A DNA stretch of 64,000 bases, from NCBI RefSeq assembly GCF_030317105.1, contig NZ_JASZYG010000001.1, positions 682,001 through 746,000 of the forward strand, read 5' to 3'. Position numbers and translations under genes: made by a program. Each line of letters opens with the position of its first letter. The stretch's first letter is position 1. Below the pieces are notes generated by a model, which was given only the letters and a program-made list of their open reading frames with translations, was not told where the DNA came from and did not search any database. Positions 58,962-64,000 of the stretch are shown here, piece by piece. Source of the stretch: Variovorax brevis (GTDB taxonomy: Bacteria; Pseudomonadota; Gammaproteobacteria; Burkholderiales; Burkholderiaceae_C).

Positions 58962-59118
58962 AGGGCTTGTTGCTCGCCCCCAGGCTGCGCGCACTTCCTG
59001 CGCTCCGCCAACCCCCTACCGGGGGCGCCACCAGAGGCCCGGCAAAGCCGGTGCCCCGGGTGGCCCGCGTGAATACGGACAGATCGTTGTCGCCAGTGAG
59101 TGCGACGGAGAAATTTGA
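58962..59118. repeat. Repeat-like spacer between cysD and cysN
   Basis: The gap has an inverted repeat CGCCCCC (58975)/GGGGGCG (59020) and a second hairpin, CCGGC-AAA-GCCGG (about 59039-59051). The style (CTGCGCGCACTTCCTGCGCTC) is that of dispersed intergenic elements I associate with Comamonadaceae from memory. It splits two genes whose products act as one complex and that are usually nearly adjacent. An insertion is likely but not proven here. Confidence 0.5.
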
Positions 59119-60426
59119 ATGACTTTGACAACCGACGTGGCAGTTGAACTGGACACCGGCACCGCCCTGCGCTTCATCACCTGCGGCAGCGTGGACGACG
59201 GCAAGAGCACGCTGATCGGCCGCCTTCTGGTGGACAGCAAGACCGTCCTGCAAGACCAACTCGCCGGCGTGCAGCGCGGCGGCGAAACCGATCTGGCGCT
59301 CTTGACCGACGGCCTTTCGGCCGAGCGGGAGCAAGGCATCACCATCGACGTGGCCTATCGCTACTTCTCGACGGCCAAGCGCAAGTTCATCATCGGCGAC
59401 GCGCCGGGCCATGAGCAGTACACGCGCAACATGGTCACGGCCGCTTCGGCTGCCGACGCGGCCGTGGTGCTGGTGGACGCCACCAAGCTGCCGTGGGCCG
59501 GCGAAGTGCTCGATGGCGAAGTCGTCGTGCAGAACCTGCTGCCCCAAACGCGCCGCCACACGTTGCTGTGCAAGCTGCTGCGCGTGCAGTCGATCGTGTT
59601 CGCGGTCAACAAGCTCGACGCGATGAACGATGCGCAGGTTGCGTTCGAGCGCATTTCGAGCGCGCTCAACTCCTTTGCCGAAGCCGCCGACATCAACGTG
59701 ACGGCCATCGTGCCGATCTCCGCGCTCAAGGGCTGGAACGTGGCCTCGCGCCACGCCGACTGGTGCGACTACGAAGGCCCGAGCCTGCTCGAATTGCTCG
59801 AAAACCTTCCGGTCACGCAGCAGGACGAAGCCGTGCCCTTCGCCTTCCCGGTGCAATGGGTCGAAAAGTTCTCCGCCTCGGCCGACACCTCGCGCGGCCG
59901 CCGCGTGTTCTGGGGCCGCGTGGCCAGCGGACACATCGAGCCGGGCCAGACGATCACCATCCTGCCGAGCGGGCAAACCGCCACGGTGGCGCAGGTACTC
60001 GACCATGCACGCCACCCGAAGATCGTTCATGCCGGCCACAGCGGCGGCATCGTGCTCGATCGCGAAGTCGACGTGTCGCGCGGCGACTGGCTGCTGGCGC
60101 CCAACTCATTCGAAGCGACGCGCGAAATCACCGCGACCGTCGCCTGGCTGGACGACGAACCGCTGATGGCGGGGCGCGTCTACTGGGCGCTGCAAGGCCA
60201 TCGCTGGGTCAAGGCCAAGGTGGCGCGTCTCGTCGACAGGCTCAACATCAACACGCTGGACGCTGAACCGGCGGACAAGCTGGAAGCCAATTCGATCGGC
60301 GACGTGGTGCTGGCGTTGCAGCAGCCGCTGGCCGTCCTGCCGTTCACGAAATCGCGCTCCTTGGGCTCGCTGGTTTTGGTCGATACCGCCTCGCACCGCA
60401 CCGCCGCGGCCGTGCTGGTGCGCTGA
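59119..60426 (+). CDS. cysN: Sulfate adenylyltransferase subunit 1
   Basis: A 435-residue GTPase related to EF-Tu. The motifs are G1 GSVDDGKST (23-31), G3 DAPGHEQY and G4 NKLD, followed by two beta-barrel domains. GTP hydrolysis drives sulfate adenylation by CysD. The length shows there is no fused APS kinase (CysC), matching an APS-type CysH. Confidence 0.95.
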   Translation: MTLTTDVAVELDTGTALRFITCGSVDDGKSTLIGRLLVDSKTVLQDQLAGVQRGGETDLALLTDGLSAEREQGITIDVAYRYFSTAKRKFIIGDAPGHEQYTRNMVTAASAADAAVVLVDATKLPWAGEVLDGEVVVQNLLPQTRRHTLLCKLLRVQSIVFAVNKLDAMNDAQVAFERISSALNSFAEAADINVTAIVPISALKGWNVASRHADWCDYEGPSLLELLENLPVTQQDEAVPFAFPVQWVEKFSASADTSRGRRVFWGRVASGHIEPGQTITILPSGQTATVAQVLDHARHPKIVHAGHSGGIVLDREVDVSRGDWLLAPNSFEATREITATVAWLDDEPLMAGRVYWALQGHRWVKAKVARLVDRLNINTLDAEPADKLEANSIGDVVLALQQPLAVLPFTKSRSLGSLVLVDTASHRTAAAVLVR

Positions 60427-60488
60427 AGCGCCCGAAGAAAGTAAAATCAAGGGTTTCCCCCGAATTCAAACTTGGCGCCAGACCTCCA

Positions 60489-60818
60489 ATGACCCACGTC
60501 GTTTCCGAATCGTGCATCCGCTGCAAGTACACCGACTGCGTCGATGTTTGCCCCGTGGACTGCTTCCGCGAAGGCCCCAACATGCTCGTCATCGACCCCG
60601 ATGAGTGCATCGACTGCGCGGTGTGCATCCCCGAATGCCCGGTCAACGCGATCTACGCCGAGGAAGACCTGCCGGGCGACCAGATCGCCTTCATCAAGAT
60701 CAACGCCGAACTCGCGCTGGCCGACGGCTGGAAGAGCATCACCAAGCGCAAGCCCGCCCTTCCCGACGCGGAAGAGTGGAAAGACAAGACCGGCAAGATC
60801 TCGGAGCTGGTGCGCTGA
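60489..60818 (+). CDS. fdxA: Seven-iron ferredoxin
   Basis: A 109-residue ferredoxin of the FdxA type. The cysteines C9, C12, C17, C21 and C40, C43, C46, C50 match a 3Fe-4S plus 4Fe-4S protein ([17 protein letters not shown] and [12 protein letters not shown]). It carries electrons in the cytoplasm. Lying between the cys genes and a ferredoxin-NADP reductase, it is a candidate donor to CysI. Confidence 0.95.
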   Translation: MTHVVSESCIRCKYTDCVDVCPVDCFREGPNMLVIDPDECIDCAVCIPECPVNAIYAEEDLPGDQIAFIKINAELALADGWKSITKRKPALPDAEEWKDKTGKISELVR

Positions 60819-61840
60819 GCACGAATCAACAGCCCGTCGAGACCGACGCCCTCGTCATCGGCGCCGGTCCGGTGGGCCTGTTCCAGGTCTTCCAGCTCGG
60901 CCTCCTTGAAATCTCCTGCCACGTGGTCGATGCGCTCCCAAGCGCGGGTGGCCAGTGCGTCCAGCTCTACGGCGACAAGCCCATCTACGACATTCCCGGC
61001 ACGCCCGTGACCTCGGGTCGCGGGCTGGTCGAATCGCTGCTGCGTCAGATCGAACCCTTCGCGCCCCAATTTCATTTCGGTGAACAGGTCGCCACGCTGG
61101 CGCGCCAGGACGACGGGCGACTGCTGCTGACGACGAACCGGGGCACCGCATTCCTTGCGAAGACCGTCTTCATCGCCGCCGGCGTCGGGGCTTTCGTGCC
61201 CAAGCACGTCGCGGTCGATGGCATCGAGGCGCATGAAGGCACACGCCTGTTCTATCACCCCGAATCGCTTGAGCGCTTCACCGGGCTCGATGTGGTGGTC
61301 AATGGCGGTGACGACGCGGCACTGGAGGCTGCGCTGGTCCTGATTGGCCTCGCCTCATCCGTGACCTTGCTGCATCGCCGCGATGCCTTCCAGGCAAGCG
61401 ACGAAACGGTTGCCAGGGTGCGCGAGCGCATGGCGGCCGGTGCGCTGCGCCTTGTGGTCGGTCAACCCCAGGCATTCGATGGGTCAACCCTACGCGTGGC
61501 CACGCCCGATGCGCAAAGCATCGACCTGCCGCTCGACGCCCTGATCGCCTTCCTCGGCATCTCGCCGCGCCTTGGACCCATCGCCGACTGGGGCCTGGCG
61601 CTGGAGCGCAAGCAGGTGCCGGTCGACACCGAGCGGTACGAGACGCGCGAGCGTGCCGTGTTCGCGGTCGGCGACGTCAACACCTACCCCGGAAAGAAAA
61701 AGCTGATCGTGTGCGGCTTCCACGAAGCCACGCTGGCGGCTTGGGCGGCAACGACGGTCGTTTTCCCCGACAAGTCGATTCCGCTGCAGTACACGACGAC
61801 CAGCACGCGCCTGCATCAACTGCTGGGCGTCCAGCACTGA
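60815..61840 (+). CDS. Ferredoxin-NADP reductase, thioredoxin-reductase-like
   Basis: A 341-residue flavoprotein with an FAD-binding [24 protein letters not shown] (typical of the TrxB-like ferredoxin-NADP reductases), an NADPH region [13 protein letters not shown] and [12 protein letters not shown]. It lacks the CxxC of real thioredoxin reductase. No ATG fits. A CTG inside CTGA, overlapping the fdxA stop and preceded by GGAG 8 bases earlier, is the best start; a GTG at 60776 is the alternative. Overlap with fdxA suggests the two proteins work together. Confidence 0.85.
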   Translation: MSTNQQPVETDALVIGAGPVGLFQVFQLGLLEISCHVVDALPSAGGQCVQLYGDKPIYDIPGTPVTSGRGLVESLLRQIEPFAPQFHFGEQVATLARQDDGRLLLTTNRGTAFLAKTVFIAAGVGAFVPKHVAVDGIEAHEGTRLFYHPESLERFTGLDVVVNGGDDAALEAALVLIGLASSVTLLHRRDAFQASDETVARVRERMAAGALRLVVGQPQAFDGSTLRVATPDAQSIDLPLDALIAFLGISPRLGPIADWGLALERKQVPVDTERYETRERAVFAVGDVNTYPGKKKLIVCGFHEATLAAWAATTVVFPDKSIPLQYTTTSTRLHQLLGVQH

Positions 61841-61930
61841 TTCCACCTCCCGCCTGGCCGGCGGCGAAGCGGAACGAAACCTGAATCGCGAATTCACCGG
61901 GCGGCCACATTGGCTGCCCAGGATGGGCGC

Positions 61931-62473
61931 ATGCAGGCGCTCAATATCGAACTCTTTGAATGGATCAACCACAGCCATGCGCCCGAAGCGTTGCTCCTGT
62001 GGTTTGCAAGTCATGGCGCGCTGCTCTGCGCATTGCTGGTGGTTGGCGTGTTGTGCCTGCGCCCCAGGGACGGCCTGTATGCCTTTGGCATCGTCGTGGC
62101 AGCCGCCGTGGCGGCCCTCGTCGTGCACGGCCTGGCCCGCGCGATCGACGAGCCGCGGCCTTTCATGCTGGGCCTGGGCACGCTTCGCATGGGGCATGGG
62201 CCGCGTGGCGCCATGCCGAGCGCACATGCGGCCGTGATGTTCACTTGCGCACTTTTGATGTTGCAGCGGCCTTCCCTGCGACTTGCAGGCCTGGTCGCGC
62301 TGGCGCTCGCCGCCATCACGGGATGGGCGCGCGTCTACGCCGGCGTTCATTTTCCTTTCGACATTGTTGGCGGACTGCTGCTGGCGGCGGTGATCGCGGC
62401 GGGCGCTCGTCTGGTGTCACGCCTGTGGCTGGCGGTCGCAAAGCCCCAGCTGACCCAAGCCCTGAACCGATAG
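61931..62473 (+). CDS. PAP2-family membrane phosphatase
   Basis: A 180-residue protein with five or six hydrophobic segments and the acid-phosphatase motifs: the RP end of motif I in AIDEPRPF, PSAH in the middle, and GWARVYAGVHFPFDIVGG with the catalytic histidine. It probably dephosphorylates undecaprenyl pyrophosphate or a phospholipid at the membrane. AGGA lies 8 bases before the ATG; a TTG 21 bases upstream is less likely. Confidence 0.88.
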   Translation: MQALNIELFEWINHSHAPEALLLWFASHGALLCALLVVGVLCLRPRDGLYAFGIVVAAAVAALVVHGLARAIDEPRPFMLGLGTLRMGHGPRGAMPSAHAAVMFTCALLMLQRPSLRLAGLVALALAAITGWARVYAGVHFPFDIVGGLLLAAVIAAGARLVSRLWLAVAKPQLTQALNR

Positions 62474-62532
62474 CTGGGCGACACGTCGAACGGCCTTGAA
62501 ATCCTCGCCGGACACAATGACGTCGTCGCGCC

Positions 62533-62538
62533 TACAAT
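62533..62538 (+). promoter_or_regulatory. -10 element of the riboswitch transcript
   Basis: TACAAT lies a few bases before the start of the TPP riboswitch, the distance expected if transcription begins at about 62545. No good -35 hexamer is seen 16-18 bases upstream, so the promoter may need help or be weak. Confidence 0.5.
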
Positions 62539-62544
62539 GTCCGC

Positions 62545-62640
62545 TCGCTAGGGGTGCTGGGTCGGCTTGCCGGCCTTGCTGAGAAAAAACCCTTTGAACC
62601 TGTTCGGTGAACCGACCCGGCTGAAACCGGGGAAGAACAC
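62545..62640 (+). ncRNA. TPP (THI-box) riboswitch
   Basis: The pyrimidine-sensing half is canonical: GGGGTGC, a P3 arm GGTCGGC-TT-GCCGGCC, GCTGAGA, ACCC pairing back to GGGT, and TTGAACCTG. The 3' half departs from the usual form: it carries the two small hairpins TCGGT-GA-ACCGA and CCCGG-CTGAAA-CCGGG before GGGGAAG. Downstream GGAAGA/TCTTCC and AACAC/GTGTT pairings overlap each other and could form the switching platform. It should repress the following transporter gene when thiamine pyrophosphate is plentiful. Confidence 0.85.
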
Positions 62641-62788
62641 CGGGGTCTTCCGTGTTGTTTACATCGGGGGACTGAGGCAATCCTCGCGCAGGGAAGCTGG
62701 TCAGGCCGCCGTCACATCAATTTCTTCCGTGCCGGCACTCACGCCGAACCGTGCCCACCTGCCAAACATTTGCATTGGAGCAATTGAA

Positions 62789-64000
62789 TGGCAAATCCGA
62801 ACACTTCCGCCCCGGCGGCCAACGAAGCGCTGACGCCGCTGCCGGACAGCGCACGCGCCTTCGGCTTGCACGACCACACCGCCCTGTGGTTCAGCCTCGG
62901 CGTGGGCCTGCTGGTCATGCAGGTCGGCGCATACCTGGTTCCCGCCGTCGGCACGCGCGACGCGGCGATGGCCATCGTGCTGGGTTCGTGCATCGGCGCG
63001 GGCCTGCTGGCGTGGACGGCGCGAATCGGCTGCGAAAGCGGCCTCGCCAGCGCCGGCCTCATGCACCGGACCTATGGCAGCGCCCTTGCGCGGCTGCCCG
63101 TCGTGCTCAACATCGTCCAGCTCATCGGGTGGACCACCTTCGAATTGGTCATCATGCGCGAAGGCACGCAGGCCATCGGCAAGCAGTCGGGCTTTGCCTT
63201 CGACGGCGCAATGGGCACCGTGCTGACGACGCTGCTGTGGGGCGCGGTGCTGCTGGCGCTCCTGGCCGGGTCCATGGTGCGGCTGGTGCGCCGCTTCGTG
63301 AGCCGATTCGGCCTGCCGCTGGTCGTGCTTTCGCTGCTGTGGCTGAGCTGGCAGTTCGCCACGCAACTGCACGCCAAGGGCTTCGATGCCTTCTGGTCGC
63401 GACCCGGGGACGGCAGCATGGGCATGTTCAGCGCGCTCGACCTGGTGATCGCCATGCCCGTCTCCTGGCTGCCGCTGGTGGCCGACTACGCGCGCCACGG
63501 CCGCCGCAGTGGCGCAGGCCTGGGCAGCGCCTTCAGCGGCACCTGGATCGGCTACGTGCTGGCCAATATCTGGTGCTACGCCCTGGGCGTGATGGTCGTC
63601 AGCGTGGCCGAGCCGGGCACGAGCCTGGTCACGGCGCTGCTGCTGGCGCAAGGCGGGCTCCTCGCGCTGGGCCTCATCCTCATCGACGAACTCGACAACG
63701 CCTATGGCGACGTGTATTCGGGCTCGGTGTCGGCGCACAGCCTTCAGCCGCGCTGGAGCGTGCGCCGCTGGGGCCTGTGGATCGCGGTGGCCTGCATTGC
63801 ACTGGCGCTGGTGCTGCCCATGCACAGCCTGGAGCCTTTCCTGCTGCTGCTCAGCTCCGTGTTCGTGCCCCTTTACGGCGTGATCCTGGGGCGGCTCGGC
63901 ACGGGTGGCCTGGCGGCGATGCAAACTGCTGCGCGCCGCGTCGACTGGCCCGCCGCCATCATCTGGATCGCGGGCATTGCCGTGTACCACGCCTGCGCCA
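62789..64000 (+). CDS. cytX: CytX-like hydroxymethylpyrimidine permease, 5' part
   Basis: The first 404 codons of an NCS1-family (cytosine/purine/thiamine-precursor) permease; the end lies beyond the window. About eleven hydrophobic helices are visible, with LGVGLLVMQVGAYLVPA and LIGWTTFELVIMREGTQAIG. CytX proteins are predicted to import the thiamine precursor HMP and are often controlled by a TPP riboswitch, exactly as here. TGGAG lies 7 bases before the ATG. Confidence 0.87.

Noticed and set aside
60815..61840. Annotation as thioredoxin reductase
   Set aside because: There is no CxxC redox pair; the motifs match the TrxB-like ferredoxin-NADP reductases.

Overview
The window is GC-rich and densely coded, with many 4-base stop/start overlaps. 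Its gene content and order (smc-zipA-ligA, cysI-DUF934-cysH-cysD-cysN, ssu operon ending in a Mop protein, YggX, MnmC) point to a betaproteobacterium of the Burkholderiales, most likely a Comamonadaceae member close to Variovorax. This assignment is inferred from protein families and gene order, not from a marker gene. No rRNA, tRNA, CRISPR array, prophage or insertion sequence was seen.

Layout: 1-10007 is one minus-strand run: arylsulfatase, a membrane protein fused to a spermidine-synthase-like domain, MoxR ATPase, DUF58, DUF4381, BatA, a BatB/BatC fusion and BatD (cut by the window edge). A HAD-family lipoprotein lies upstream. 11335-14414 is an Aap-type amino-acid ABC importer (binding protein and two permeases) with no ATPase gene beside it. 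14565-22822 holds housekeeping genes: DoxX, peptide deformylase, a glycine-rich lipoprotein, LigA, ZipA and SMC. 22823-23952 is the only long non-coding stretch. It carries a four-unit tandem repeat and two imperfect palindromes of about 200 bp, and ends at a ParA/MinD-like P-loop gene.

24615-29717 is a sulfate-import operon (alpha/beta hydrolase, Sbp, CysT, CysW, CysA, DsbB). 29854-35660 mixes a phospholipase-D-type cardiolipin synthase, a Crp-family regulator with a Crp-like site in front of it, a LysR/azoreductase divergent pair, a second flavin reductase and an EpsC-type serine acetyltransferase. 35730-40628 is a sulfonate operon (second sulfate-type binding protein, SsuE, SsuD, SsuC, SsuB, Mop) without an ssuA gene. 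40783-48096 has YggX, MnmC, a transglutaminase-like protein and a very large patatin-like membrane protein. 48103-53434 is an AraC regulator divergent from a fadD/SDR/hydrolase/isochorismatase catabolic cluster. 53484-54644 is an HPP-CBS membrane protein.

54936-61840 is the sulfate-assimilation operon cysI-DUF934-cysH-cysD-cysN followed by a ferredoxin and a ferredoxin-NADP reductase. 61931 onward holds a PAP2 phosphatase and a TPP riboswitch ahead of a CytX-like thiamine-precursor transporter that runs off the window.

The common theme is sulfur: sulfate import, sulfonate desulfonation, sulfate activation and reduction, O-acetylserine synthesis, disulfide formation and a secreted sulfatase. 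Two sulfate-binding-protein promoters share an identical 10-base word, and the cysI promoter carries related words, which suggests common control (a CysB-type regulator is the obvious candidate but is not encoded here).
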